The translations under genes were made by a program, and so were the position numbers. The notes below the pieces were generated by a model that worked only from the letters and a program-made list of their open reading frames with translations, was not told the DNA's origin and did no database searches. Positions 54,101 to 62,823 of a stretch of 64,000 bases of DNA are shown here, piece after piece (within the stretch, counting starts at the first letter, position 1; each line of letters begins with the position of its first letter). The stretch is taken from the NCBI RefSeq assembly GCF_900091725.1, contig NZ_FMBW01000071.1, positions 1-64,000 of the forward strand, in the 5' to 3' direction. The DNA is from Streptomyces sp. DvalAA-43 (GTDB lineage Bacteria; Actinomycetota; Actinomycetes; Streptomycetales; Streptomycetaceae).

Positions 54101-55930
54101 ATGTCTGTCACGCTAGATGGGGATAAATCGGGATCGGTTCCGAGTCCCGTACGCAAGTTCGTACGCGGCCCGCGCCCCGAGTCCGTACCGACGCTGGTCG
54201 GTACCGCCTGCACCGCCGTCGGCCTGATCGATGTCGCCGCGGGCGTCTTTCCGCGCTTCCGGCACAGCCGGATGCACACGCTCGCCGAGGTCCTGCCCGG
54301 CGCCCTGGGACCGTTCGCCGCCGCGCTCTCGCTGAGCGCGGGCGTCCTGCTGCTGCTGCTCGCCCACGGCCTCAAGCGGCGCAAGCGGCGGGCCTGGCGG
54401 GCCGCCGTCGTACTGTTGCCGGCCGGGGCGCTGGCGCAGTTCACCTACCGGCACTCGGTCATCGGCATGCTCGTCTCGCTGGCGCTCTGCCTGCTGCTGG
54501 TCCGCAACCGCGGCGAGTTCGCCGCGCTCCCCGACCCCAGGAGCCGCTGGCGGGCCCTGGCCAACTTCGTGCTCCTCGGCGCGGGTTCGCTCGGCCTCGG
54601 GCTGGTCATCGTCAGCGCGCACCCCGGCCGGGTCGTGGGCAACCCCAGCGTCGCCGACCGGCTCCAGCACGTGCTGTACGGGATGCTCGGCTTCGAGGGC
54701 CCCGTCGAGTACGCCGGCGACACCTCCTGGACCGTGGCGTACTCCCTCGGCGCCCTCGGTCTGCTGACCGCCGTCACCACCATCTACCTCGCCTTCCGCC
54801 CCGAGCACCCGGCCGCCCGGCTCACCGAGGACGACGAGGCCCGGCTGCGCGCCCTGCTGGAGAAGCACGGCGGCCGCGACTCGCTCGGCCACTTCGCGCT
54901 CCGCCGCGACAAGGCCGTCGTCTTCTCCCCCAGCGGCAAGGCCGCCGTCTGCTACCGGGTCGTGTCCGGAGTGATGCTGGCCAGCGGCGACCCGATCGGC
55001 GACGTGGAGGCCTGGCCCGGCGCCATCGAACGGTTCATGGACGAGGCCAGGGCCCACTCCTGGACCCCGGCCGTGATGGGGTGCAGCGAGACCGGCGGCG
55101 AGGTCTGGACCCGCGAGACCGGACTCGACGCCCTGGAACTCGGCGACGAGGCGGTGGTGGACGTCGCGGATTTCTCGCTCGCCGGGCGCGCGATGCGCAA
55201 CGTACGCCAGATGGTGAAGCGCATTGAACGCCTCGGCTACGAGACCCGGGTCCGCCGCGTGAGCGACATCGGCGAAGCCGAACTGGCCCGCATCCGGCGG
55301 GCCGCCGCCGACTGGCGCGGCACCGACAACGAGCGCGGCTTCTCCATGGCACTCGGCCGGATCGGCGACGCGGCCGACGGCGACTGCGTCATCGCCACCG
55401 CCCACAAGGCCGGCGAGGACTCCGCCGACTCCCCCTACGGCGACCTGAAGGCCGTGCTCCACTTCGTCCCGTGGGGCCGTGACGGCATGTCCCTCGACCT
55501 GATGCGCCGCGACCGCTCCGCCGACCCCGGCATGAACGAGCTGCTGATCGTCGCCGCCCTCCAGGCCTCCGCCCGGCTGAACGTCGAGCGTGTCTCGCTG
55601 AACTTCGCGATGTTCCGCTCGGCGCTCGCCCGGGGCGAGAAGCTGGGCGCGGGACCGGTGCTGCGGACCTGGCGCGGACTGCTGATCTTCCTCTCGCGCT
55701 GGTTCCAGATCGAGTCGCTGTACAAGTTCAACGCCAAGTTCCGGCCCCGCTGGGAGCCGCGCTTCGTCGTCTACCGCACCGCCCGCGACCTGCCCCGCAT
55801 CTCCCTCGCCGCCATGCAGGCCGAGGGCTTCGTGAACCTCGCCCTTCCCCGCCCCTTCGCCCGCCGCTTCCCGGCCCGCCGGCCCCGCCCCTGCGCCCAC
55901 ACCCAGGAGCAGCACGCGCGCGCGGCGTAA
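54101..55930 (+). CDS. phosphatidylglycerol lysyltransferase-like membrane protein (MprF/DUF2156 C-terminal domain)
   Basis: 609 residues. An N-terminal half with about five membrane segments is followed by the cytosolic GNAT-like DUF2156 domain (~residues 245-575): HGGRDSLGHFALRRDKAV, VVSGVMLASGDPIGD, GDEAVVDVADFSLAGRAMRNVRQ and SLDLMRRDRS. The domain transfers an amino acid from tRNA to membrane lipid, adding positive charge and resistance to cationic peptides. Fewer membrane segments than Staphylococcus MprF, as is normal in actinobacteria. No lysyl-tRNA synthetase domain is fused. Lipid and amino acid are unknown. Confidence 0.85.
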   Translation: MSVTLDGDKSGSVPSPVRKFVRGPRPESVPTLVGTACTAVGLIDVAAGVFPRFRHSRMHTLAEVLPGALGPFAAALSLSAGVLLLLLAHGLKRRKRRAWRAAVVLLPAGALAQFTYRHSVIGMLVSLALCLLLVRNRGEFAALPDPRSRWRALANFVLLGAGSLGLGLVIVSAHPGRVVGNPSVADRLQHVLYGMLGFEGPVEYAGDTSWTVAYSLGALGLLTAVTTIYLAFRPEHPAARLTEDDEARLRALLEKHGGRDSLGHFALRRDKAVVFSPSGKAAVCYRVVSGVMLASGDPIGDVEAWPGAIERFMDEARAHSWTPAVMGCSETGGEVWTRETGLDALELGDEAVVDVADFSLAGRAMRNVRQMVKRIERLGYETRVRRVSDIGEAELARIRRAAADWRGTDNERGFSMALGRIGDAADGDCVIATAHKAGEDSADSPYGDLKAVLHFVPWGRDGMSLDLMRRDRSADPGMNELLIVAALQASARLNVERVSLNFAMFRSALARGEKLGAGPVLRTWRGLLIFLSRWFQIESLYKFNAKFRPRWEPRFVVYRTARDLPRISLAAMQAEGFVNLALPRPFARRFPARRPRPCAHTQEQHARAA

Positions 55931-55961
55931 CGCCGCACCGTACGGGGCCTACGCTGGTCGC

Positions 55962-56822
55962 ATGAGTACGTTGCGTGGACGAGGCACGGTCCAGGGCCTG
56001 CCGGAGTGGGACCGCTGCGCGGTCATGGGTGTCGTGAACGTGACCCCGGACTCCTTCTCCGACGGGGGCCGCTGGTTCGGCACCACGGCCGCGATCAAAC
56101 ACGGCCTCGACCTGGTGGCCCAGGGCGCCGACCTGGTCGACGTCGGCGGCGAGTCGACCCGCCCCGGCGCCAGCCGGGTGGACGCCTCGGAGGAGCTGCG
56201 CCGCGTGGTCCCGGTGGTCCGGGGCCTGGCCGCCGAAGGGGTCACGGTCTCCGTGGACACCATGCGGGCCGAGGTCGCCGAGGAGGCCGTCGCGGCCGGA
56301 GCCGCCCTGGTCAACGATGTGAGCGGCGGCCTCGCCGACCCGGACATGGTGCCGGTCGTCGCCGCGGCCGGAGCCCCCTTCGTCGTGATGCACTGGCGCG
56401 GCTTCAGCGAGTCCATGAACAGCCGGGCGGTGTACGGGGACGTCGTCGCCGAGGTCGTCCGGGAGCTGCGGGAGCGGATGGACGCCGTGGTGGCGGGCGG
56501 TGTCGCCCCGGAACGGATCGTCATCGACCCCGGCCTCGGCTTCGCCAAGGACGCCGGCCACGACCTCGCCCTGGTCGCCCACCTCGACGAGCTGCGCGCC
56601 CTGGGCCGCCCGCTGCTGGTCGCCGCCTCCCGCAAGCGGTTCCTCGGCCATGTGCTGGCCGGTGACGGCGCGGCGCCACCGCCCGCCCGCGAACGCGACG
56701 CCGCCACCGCGGCGATCTCCGCGCTCTCCGCCCACGCGGGCGCCTGGGCCGTCCGGGTCCACGAGGTACGGGCCACGGCCGACGCCGTACGGGTCGCCCG
56801 CGCCGTCGAGGGAGCCGCGTGA
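55962..56822 (+). CDS. folP: dihydropteroate synthase
   Basis: 286 residues. Makes dihydropteroate; target of sulfonamides. MGVVNVTPDSFSDGGRW, DLVDVGGESTRPGASRV, VSVDTMRA, NDVSGGLADPDM, VIDPGLGFAKD and VAASRKRFLG cover all substrate loops. Begins 31 bases after the lipid-modifying enzyme. Heads a folate set with an NTF2-like gene, folB and folK. Confidence 0.96.
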   Translation: MSTLRGRGTVQGLPEWDRCAVMGVVNVTPDSFSDGGRWFGTTAAIKHGLDLVAQGADLVDVGGESTRPGASRVDASEELRRVVPVVRGLAAEGVTVSVDTMRAEVAEEAVAAGAALVNDVSGGLADPDMVPVVAAAGAPFVVMHWRGFSESMNSRAVYGDVVAEVVRELRERMDAVVAGGVAPERIVIDPGLGFAKDAGHDLALVAHLDELRALGRPLLVAASRKRFLGHVLAGDGAAPPPARERDAATAAISALSAHAGAWAVRVHEVRATADAVRVARAVEGAA

Positions 56823-57298
56823 CCGGGCGCGACGAGCACGCGGAGGCGGCCGCCGACATCGCGGCCGTCGAGCAGGCCAACACCGCCTTCTACGAGGCGA
56901 TGGAGCGCGGCGACTTCGAGGAGCTCTCCGGGCTCTGGCTGCCGGGCGAGGACCTCACCGTCTCCTGCGTCCACCCGGGCTGGCCGGTGCTGACCGGCCG
57001 CGGCGAGGTGCTGCGCAGCTACGCGCTGATCATGGCGAACACCGAGTACATCCAGTTCTTCCTGACCGACGTCGGGGTCTCCATGACCGGCGACACCGCG
57101 CTGGTGACCTGCACGGAGAACATCCTCAGCGGCGGCCCCGCGGAGGACGGCAACGCCCTCGGACCGCTGGTCGGCCAACTCGTCGTGGCCACCAATGTGT
57201 TCCGGCGCACACCCGACGGCTGGAAGCTCTGGTCCCACCACGGCTCGCCCGTACTGACCGAGACCGGCGACGAAGAGGACGAGGAGACCCCTTCCTGA
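56819..57298 (+). CDS. NTF2-like (SnoaL/DUF4440-type) fold protein
   Basis: 159 residues, overlapping folP by four bases (GTGA). ADIAAVEQANTAFYEAMERGDFEELSGLWLPGEDLTVSCVHPGW is the classical helix-then-cone start of NTF2-like proteins, followed by a C-terminal beta-sheet (VATNVFRRTPDGWKLWSHHGSPV). It has no catalytic signature. Its conserved place inside the folate operon suggests a role with a pterin or small ligand, but none is known. Confidence 0.83.
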   Translation: MTGRDEHAEAAADIAAVEQANTAFYEAMERGDFEELSGLWLPGEDLTVSCVHPGWPVLTGRGEVLRSYALIMANTEYIQFFLTDVGVSMTGDTALVTCTENILSGGPAEDGNALGPLVGQLVVATNVFRRTPDGWKLWSHHGSPVLTETGDEEDEETPS

Positions 57299-57502
57299 CC
57301 AGGCGGTCGAGCGGTCGTGCCCCCGGTAGGGGGTTGGATCCGGACAGTGCGGGTATACGCGGCTACCAGTCCGTGAGGCCGGGTCCGAGGCCCCCGCGGG
57401 CGAGCACTGTCGGTGCTCGCAGGTAGATTCGGAAGAGAGCGCACCTCGCCGTCCGCACGCGGCCCCGTGTCTCTACGACCAACGACAGCAGGAGTGATTC
57501 GC

Positions 57503-57862
57503 GTGGATCGTGTCGCGCTGCGCGGCCTCAAGGCCCGTGGGCACCATGGCGTCTTCCCCCGGGAACGGGAAGAGGGCCAGACCTTCATCGTGGACCTGGT
57601 GCTCGGCCTGGACACCCGTCCCGCGGCGGCCGCCGACGACCTGACGAAGACCGTGCACTACGGCGTCGTCGCCGAGGAGGTCGTCGAGGTGGTGCAGGGC
57701 GAGCCCGTCGATCTGATCGAAACGCTCGCGGAGCGCATCGCCCAGCAGTGTCTCAAGCACGAAGGAGTCGAGGAGGTGGAGGTCGTGGTGCACAAGCCCG
57801 ACGCGCCGATCACCGTCCCCTTCGACGATGTGACCATCACCATCACCCGGAGCCGAGTATGA
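57503..57862 (+). CDS. folB: dihydroneopterin aldolase
   Basis: 119 residues. VALRGLKARGHHGVFPREREEGQ (catalytic region) and VHYGVVAEEVVEVV, then VEVVVHKPDAPI near the end are family signatures. GTG at 57503 with AGGAG at 57490-57494. Overlaps folK by four bases (ATGA). The ~200-base gap before it follows the NTF2-like gene and may hold its own promoter. Confidence 0.95.
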   Translation: MDRVALRGLKARGHHGVFPREREEGQTFIVDLVLGLDTRPAAAADDLTKTVHYGVVAEEVVEVVQGEPVDLIETLAERIAQQCLKHEGVEEVEVVVHKPDAPITVPFDDVTITITRSRV

Positions 57863-58470
57863 CCGCGTTTTCCACCGAAGGGCAGAGCGACCCGACCGTA
57901 CAGCCGGTCCCCGCCTCCGTGGTCGAGCAGGTCGACGCCGCGGACATCACCCTCTCCAACCCCAAGCGTGCCGTGATCTCCCTGGGCTCCAACCTCGGCA
58001 ACCGCCTGGAGACCCTCCAGGGCGCCATCGACGCCCTGGAGGACACCCCGGGCCTGCGGGTCAAGGCCGTCTCCCCGGTGTACGAGACGGAGCCCTGGGG
58101 CGTCGCCCCCGGCTCCCAGCCCTCGTACTTCAACGCGGTGATCGTCGTGAAGACGACGCTCCCCCCGTCCTCCCTCCTGGAGCGCGGCCAGGCCATCGAG
58201 GAGGCCTTCGACCGGGTCCGCGAGGAGCGCTGGGGCCCGCGCACCATCGACGTCGACATCGTGGCGTACGCGGACGTCGTCTCCGACGACCCGGCGCTGA
58301 TCCTCCCCCACCCCAGGGCCCATGAGCGGGCCTTCGTCCTCGCCCCGTGGCACGACATCGACCCCGGGGCCCAGCTGCCCGGCGCCGGGCCCGTCACGGA
58401 GCTGCTGACCGGGGTCGGCCGGGACGGCGTGCTGCCCCGGGCCGATCTGGAACTCCGTCTGCCCGAGTAG
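57859..58470 (+). CDS. folK: 2-amino-4-hydroxy-6-hydroxymethyldihydropteridine diphosphokinase
   Basis: 203 residues. VISLGSNLGNRLETLQGAI, VSPVYETEPWG, YFNAVIVV, RWGPRTIDVDIVAY and LPHPRAHERAFVLAP are the pterin- and ATP-binding motifs of HPPK. A ~35-residue N-terminal extension precedes the usual start and seems to be disordered. ATG overlaps the folB stop. Confidence 0.95.
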   Translation: MTAFSTEGQSDPTVQPVPASVVEQVDAADITLSNPKRAVISLGSNLGNRLETLQGAIDALEDTPGLRVKAVSPVYETEPWGVAPGSQPSYFNAVIVVKTTLPPSSLLERGQAIEEAFDRVREERWGPRTIDVDIVAYADVVSDDPALILPHPRAHERAFVLAPWHDIDPGAQLPGAGPVTELLTGVGRDGVLPRADLELRLPE

Positions 58471-58569
58471 TCGTTAGGCTCAGCGGAAACGGATCACCGG
58501 CAACGGCGACCACGGACGACACGGATCACCGGCGACACGGATGACTGGCGGCGAAGGGCGGACCACGCG

Positions 58570-59052
58570 GTGAAGCAACTCAGGCTCGGGGTACTGGTCG
58601 GCCTCTTCGCCGCGGCCGGGGTGCTCTCCTGGGGCGGCGCCCGCCTCTGGGACTCCCGCGGCAGCCTGCCGAGCGTTCCCCTCGCCGCGCCGATCGTGCT
58701 CGCCGTGATCGCCGTCATCCTGCTGGCGACGGCGCTCTCCATCCGTGCCCGGCTGCGCGCCCAGCGCGAGCGCCGGCCGGGAGCCAAGGGCGTCGAACCA
58801 CTGATGGCCGCCCGCGCCGTCGTCTTCGGCCAGGCCAGCGCCCTGGTCGTCTCCCTGGTCTCCGGCATGTACGGCGGCACCGGCGTCTTCCTGCTCGGCT
58901 CCCTCGACATCCCGGCCCGCCGCGACCAGGCGATCTACGCGGGCTTCTCGGTCCTGGCCGGCATCGCGGTGGTCGCCGCCGCCCTCTGGCTGGAGCGCAT
59001 CTGCAAGCTCCCTGAGGACGAGGACAAGGACAAGAGCTCGGCGGCCGCGTAG
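58570..59052 (+). CDS. DUF3180-family membrane protein
   Basis: 160 residues with four membrane segments (LGVLVGLFAAAGVLSWGG, LAAPIVLAVIAVILLATAL, ARAVVFGQASALVVSLVSGMY, IYAGFSVLAGIAVVAAALWL) and an acidic C-terminus. Matches the short DUF3180 proteins regularly found behind folK in actinobacteria. GTG at 58570. A repeated ACGGATCACCGGC motif (twice) lies in the gap before it. Function unknown. Confidence 0.85.
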   Translation: MKQLRLGVLVGLFAAAGVLSWGGARLWDSRGSLPSVPLAAPIVLAVIAVILLATALSIRARLRAQRERRPGAKGVEPLMAARAVVFGQASALVVSLVSGMYGGTGVFLLGSLDIPARRDQAIYAGFSVLAGIAVVAAALWLERICKLPEDEDKDKSSAAA

Positions 59053-59072
59053 GGCCCAGGAGCCGTCCGCAG

Positions 59073-59097
59073 CGTCCGCCCGGCCCGCGGGCGGACG
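59073..59097. terminator. convergent terminator hairpin
   Basis: CGTCCGCCCG (59073-59082) and CGGGCGGACG (59088-59097) with a 5-base loop, between the DUF3180 gene and folE. Confidence 0.65.
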
Positions 59098-59164
59098 ACG
59101 GGACTCCACACGCCTCGGCCACCGAGCCCGGTCACGCGGCTCCGCGGGGGTTCGGCGCGGGAGT

Positions 59165-59770
59165 TCAGCGCGCCATGATCAGGCTCATGGCCTCGGCACG
59201 CGTCGCGGGGTCACGGAGCTGTCCGCGCACCGCCGAGGTCAGCGTCTTCGCCCCGGGCTTGCGGATCCCGCGCATCGACATGCACATGTGCTCGCACTCG
59301 ACGACGACGATGACCCCGCGCGGCTCAAGGATCTCCATCAGGGACTCGGCGATCTGTGTGGTGAGCCGCTCCTGGACCTGCGGACGCCGGGCGTAGACAT
59401 CGACCAGCCGGGCCAGCTTGGAGAGGCCGGTGATCTTTCCGCTGGTGGCCGGGATGTACCCGACGTGCGCGACGCCCCTGAACGGCACCAGGTGATGTTC
59501 ACAGGTACTGAATACTTCGATGTCCTTGACCAGCACCATCTCGTCGTGACCGAGGTCGAACGTGGTCGTCAGGACGTCCTCGGGCTCCTGGTGGAGGCCC
59601 GCGAATATCTCCTTGTACGCCCGCGCCACCCGCCCCGGCGTCTCGCGCAGGCCCTCGCGGTCCGGGTCCTCGCCCACCGCGATGAGGAGTTCGCGTACGG
59701 CGGCCTCGGCCCTCTTCTCGTCGAACTCGCCGATCGAACCCTGGCCGTCCAACGTCACCGGGTCGGTCAT
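59165..59770 (-). CDS. folE: GTP cyclohydrolase I
   Basis: 201 residues. First step of folate synthesis from GTP. Zinc ligands in FSTCEHHLVPFRG and VECEHMCMSMRG, and VDVYARRPQVQERLT and ETPGRVARAYKEI are all present. ATG at 59770 with AGAGGAACGAGG upstream; the frame is open 24 codons further but that would run into a terminator hairpin. It follows ftsH on the same strand, separated by a hairpin, and converges with the other fol genes. Confidence 0.96.
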   Translation of the reverse strand: MTDPVTLDGQGSIGEFDEKRAEAAVRELLIAVGEDPDREGLRETPGRVARAYKEIFAGLHQEPEDVLTTTFDLGHDEMVLVKDIEVFSTCEHHLVPFRGVAHVGYIPATSGKITGLSKLARLVDVYARRPQVQERLTTQIAESLMEILEPRGVIVVVECEHMCMSMRGIRKPGAKTLTSAVRGQLRDPATRAEAMSLIMAR

Positions 59771-59828
59771 CTGTGCCTCGTTCCTCTGAGCTGTCACCTG
59801 CGCATACCTCCGCACGAGCGTACGAAAG

Positions 59829-59868
59829 AGCCGCGCCCCCACAGGCTAGAACCTGTGGGGGCGCGGCT
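59829..59868 (-). terminator. hairpin between ftsH and folE
   Basis: AGCCGCGCCCCCACAGG (59829-59845) pairs perfectly with 59852-59868 around a 6-base loop, 17 bp in all. On the minus strand it is followed by CTTT. Probably terminates ftsH or attenuates read-through into folE. Confidence 0.8.
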
Positions 59869-59924
59869 TCCATTCCGGGCCCGGTGGGACCCCCGTGAAA
59901 GGGGCCACACCGGGGAGAACGGGG

Positions 59925-61955
59925 TCAGCTCTCGGGGCGGTCCTCCGGGACGACCTCGGTGGCCGGGACGGTGTCCGTGGGGACGGCCGAGCCGTTCGCC
60001 GTGGTGGCGCCGTTGGTGAGGGCGAGCTCCTTGGGCGAGAGCACCGGAGGACGCGTGGACGGGGTGCGCCGGGCCGAACCGGTCCACGCCGGACGGGCCG
60101 GGCGCTTCACGATCGGGGCGAAGATCTCGGCGATCTCCTCCTTGCCCAGCGTCTCCTTCTCCAGGAGCTGGAGAACGAGGTTGTCCAGCACGTCGCGGTT
60201 CTCGACGAGGATCTCCCACGCGTCGTTGTGGGCGGTCTCGATGAGCTTCTTGACCTCCTCGTCGACGAGGGCCGCGACCTCTTCCGAGTAGTCGCGCTGG
60301 TGGCCCATCTCCCGGCCCACGAAGGGCTCGGTGTTGTCGCCGCCGAACTTGATCGCGCCGAGCCGCTCCGTCATGCCGTACTGCGTGACCATCGCGCGGG
60401 CCGTTGCGGTGGCCTTCTCGATGTCGTTCGCAGCGCCGGTGGTCGGGTCGTGGAAGACCAGCTCCTCGGCCGCGCGCCCGCCCAGCATGTAGGCCAGCTG
60501 GTCGAGCATCTCGTTGCGCGTCGTGGAGTACTTGTCCTCCTCCGGGAGCACCATCGTGTAACCGAGGGCGCGGCCGCGGGAGAGGATCGTGATCTTGTGG
60601 ACCGGGTCCGCCTGGGGGGAAGCCGCCGCGACCAGGGCGTGTCCGCCCTCGTGGTACGCGGTGATCTTCTTCTCCTTCTCGGACATGATCCGGGTCCGCT
60701 TCTGCGGGCCCGCCACGACGCGGTCGATGGCCTCGTCGAGCATCTTGTTGTCGATCAGCTTCAGATCGGCGCGTGCCGTGAGGAGCGCCGCTTCGTTCAG
60801 CACGTTCGACAGGTCGGCACCGGTGAAGCCGGGCGTACGGCGGGCGACGGCGCCGAGGTCGACGTCCTTCGCGACCGGCTTGCCCTTCTGGTGCACCTTG
60901 AGGATCTCCAGGCGGCCCAGCATGTCCGGCCGGTCGACCGCGATCTGCCGGTCGAAACGGCCCGGACGCAGCAGCGCCGGGTCGAGGATGTCCGGCCGGT
61001 TCGTGGCGGCGATCAGGATGACGCCGCCCTTCACGTCGAAGCCGTCCATCTCGACGAGCAGCTGGTTCAGCGTCTGCTCGCGCTCGTCGTGCCCGCCGCC
61101 CATACCGGCACCGCGGTGCCGGCCCACGGCGTCGATCTCGTCGACGAAGACGATCGCCGGGGCGTTCGCCTTGGCCTGCTCGAAGAGGTCACGGACCCGG
61201 CTGGCACCGACACCGACGAACATCTCGACGAAGTCGGAACCCGAGATCGAGTAGAACGGGACGCCCGCCTCGCCGGCGACGGCGCGTGCGAGCAGGGTCT
61301 TGCCCGTACCGGGAGGCCCGTACAGCAGGACACCCTTGGGGATCTTGGCGCCGACGGCCTGGAACTTCGCCGGCTCCTGGAGGAACTCCTTGATCTCCTG
61401 GAGCTCCTCGACGGCCTCGTCCGACCCCGCCACATCGGCGAACGTCGTCTTCGGGGTGTCCTTGGTGATCAGCTTGGCCTTGGACTTCCCGAACTGCATG
61501 ACCCGGGAGCCGCCGCCCTGCATCTGATTCATCAGGAACAGGAAGACGACCACGATCAGGACGAAGGGCAGCAGCGAGAGGAGGATCGAGATGAACGGGG
61601 ACTGCTTCGACGGAGAGACCGTGTAGCCGTCGTCGATCTTGCCGCTCTCGAACTTCTGCTGGAGGGTGTCCGCGAGCTGGACGCCCTGGTCGCCGATGTA
61701 GCTCGCCTGGAACTTGGTGCCGGACTCGCCCGAGAGCTTCTGGCCCTTCTTCAACTCGATCTTGATGATCTGTTCGTCACCGGTGGTCAGCTTGGCCTGC
61801 GCCACCTGGTCCTTGCTGATCGCCTGGATCACCTTGCCGGTGTCCACCGATTTGTAGCCGCCCGACGAGCCGACGACTGTCATCAACACGACCACGGCGA
61901 GGACGGCCAGCACGATCCACATGACCGGCCCACGGAAGTATCGCTTCACGTCCAT
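59925..61955 (-). CDS. ftsH: ATP-dependent membrane zinc metalloprotease FtsH
   Basis: 676 residues. Two membrane segments (VMWIVLAVLAVVVLMTVV and ISILLSLLPFVLIVVVFLFLM) flank the extracytoplasmic part. AAA core: Walker A GPPGTGKT (~207-214), IVFVDEIDAVGR, SRH region ATNRPDILDPALLRPGRFDR. Protease site HEGGH at 435-439 with a third ligand downstream (Asp in GAANDIEKAT). Quality control of membrane proteins. The C-terminal Thr/Pro-rich tail is lineage-specific. ATG at 61955. Confidence 0.97.
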   Translation of the reverse strand: MDVKRYFRGPVMWIVLAVLAVVVLMTVVGSSGGYKSVDTGKVIQAISKDQVAQAKLTTGDEQIIKIELKKGQKLSGESGTKFQASYIGDQGVQLADTLQQKFESGKIDDGYTVSPSKQSPFISILLSLLPFVLIVVVFLFLMNQMQGGGSRVMQFGKSKAKLITKDTPKTTFADVAGSDEAVEELQEIKEFLQEPAKFQAVGAKIPKGVLLYGPPGTGKTLLARAVAGEAGVPFYSISGSDFVEMFVGVGASRVRDLFEQAKANAPAIVFVDEIDAVGRHRGAGMGGGHDEREQTLNQLLVEMDGFDVKGGVILIAATNRPDILDPALLRPGRFDRQIAVDRPDMLGRLEILKVHQKGKPVAKDVDLGAVARRTPGFTGADLSNVLNEAALLTARADLKLIDNKMLDEAIDRVVAGPQKRTRIMSEKEKKITAYHEGGHALVAAASPQADPVHKITILSRGRALGYTMVLPEEDKYSTTRNEMLDQLAYMLGGRAAEELVFHDPTTGAANDIEKATATARAMVTQYGMTERLGAIKFGGDNTEPFVGREMGHQRDYSEEVAALVDEEVKKLIETAHNDAWEILVENRDVLDNLVLQLLEKETLGKEEIAEIFAPIVKRPARPAWTGSARRTPSTRPPVLSPKELALTNGATTANGSAVPTDTVPATEVVPEDRPES

Positions 61956-62183
61956 CCATACGGGGCGAAGCCGCCCCGTCCCTCCTGCCCGTAGGTAAAT
62001 GCTGCTGTGAGAAAAGACTGTTCTTCGGACGGTACCCCAGCATTGTCACCCGCGACCGCCGGGGACGTCTGTCAAAACCCGCCTTCGAGGGCTCAACGGC
62101 GGGGATCCGGTGAAAGGTTCCCCGCCGTCGGCCCCGGTCGGTCCGGGCGCCCCGGAAGGCCGGGCGAAGGGCCCGGGTGGAGG

Positions 62184-62738
62184 TCAGCCCCCGTAGACGT
62201 GCGGGGCGAGCGTTCCGACGAAGGGGAGGTTGCGGTACTTCTCGGCGTAGTCGAGGCCGTAGCCCACGACGAATTCGTTGGGGATGTCGAAACCGACCCA
62301 CTTGCAGTCGAGCGCGACCTTGGCCGCGTCCGGCTTGCGCAGCAGGGTGCAGATCTCCAGGGAGGCGGGCTCGCGCGAGCCGAGGTTCGACATCAGCCAC
62401 GACAGGGTCAGGCCCGAGTCGATGATGTCCTCGACGATCAGGACGTGCTTGCCCTTGATGTCGGTGTCCAGGTCCTTGAGGATCCGGACCACTCCGGAGG
62501 ACTGGGTGCCCGCGCCGTACGACGAGACGGCCATCCAGTCCATGGTGACGGGGGTGGACAGCGCGCGCGCCAGGTCCGCCATCACCATCACTGCGCCCTT
62601 GAGGACGCCGACGATGAGCAGGTCCTTGCCCGCGTACTCCGCGTCGATCTTCGCGGCCAGCTCGACGAGCTTCGCGTCGATCTCTTCCTTGGTGAGGAGC
62701 ACCGACTGAAGGTCGGTGCCCATGTCCTTCTCGTTCAC
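62184..62738 (-). CDS. hpt: hypoxanthine phosphoribosyltransferase
   Basis: 184 residues. Purine salvage: converts hypoxanthine or guanine with PRPP to IMP or GMP. VGVLKGAVMVMADLAR (PPi loop), MAVSSYGAGTQSSG, VLIVEDIIDSGLTLSWL (PRPP loop) and WVGFDIPNEFVVGYGLDYAEKYR are diagnostic. The start is GTG 62738 (VNEKDMG) or ATG 62723 (MGTDL); GAAGGAC before the latter is the better ribosome site. Between tilS and ftsH, the standard order. Confidence 0.95.
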   Translation of the reverse strand: MNEKDMGTDLQSVLLTKEEIDAKLVELAAKIDAEYAGKDLLIVGVLKGAVMVMADLARALSTPVTMDWMAVSSYGAGTQSSGVVRILKDLDTDIKGKHVLIVEDIIDSGLTLSWLMSNLGSREPASLEICTLLRKPDAAKVALDCKWVGFDIPNEFVVGYGLDYAEKYRNLPFVGTLAPHVYGG

Positions 62739-62823
62739 CCGCGTCTCTTTCTCTGCCTGCCCGGTCCGGGGGTGTCGCCCCGTACCTGCGCGGCCGCTCG
62801 CCTGCATGTCAGCCGCTTGTGCT

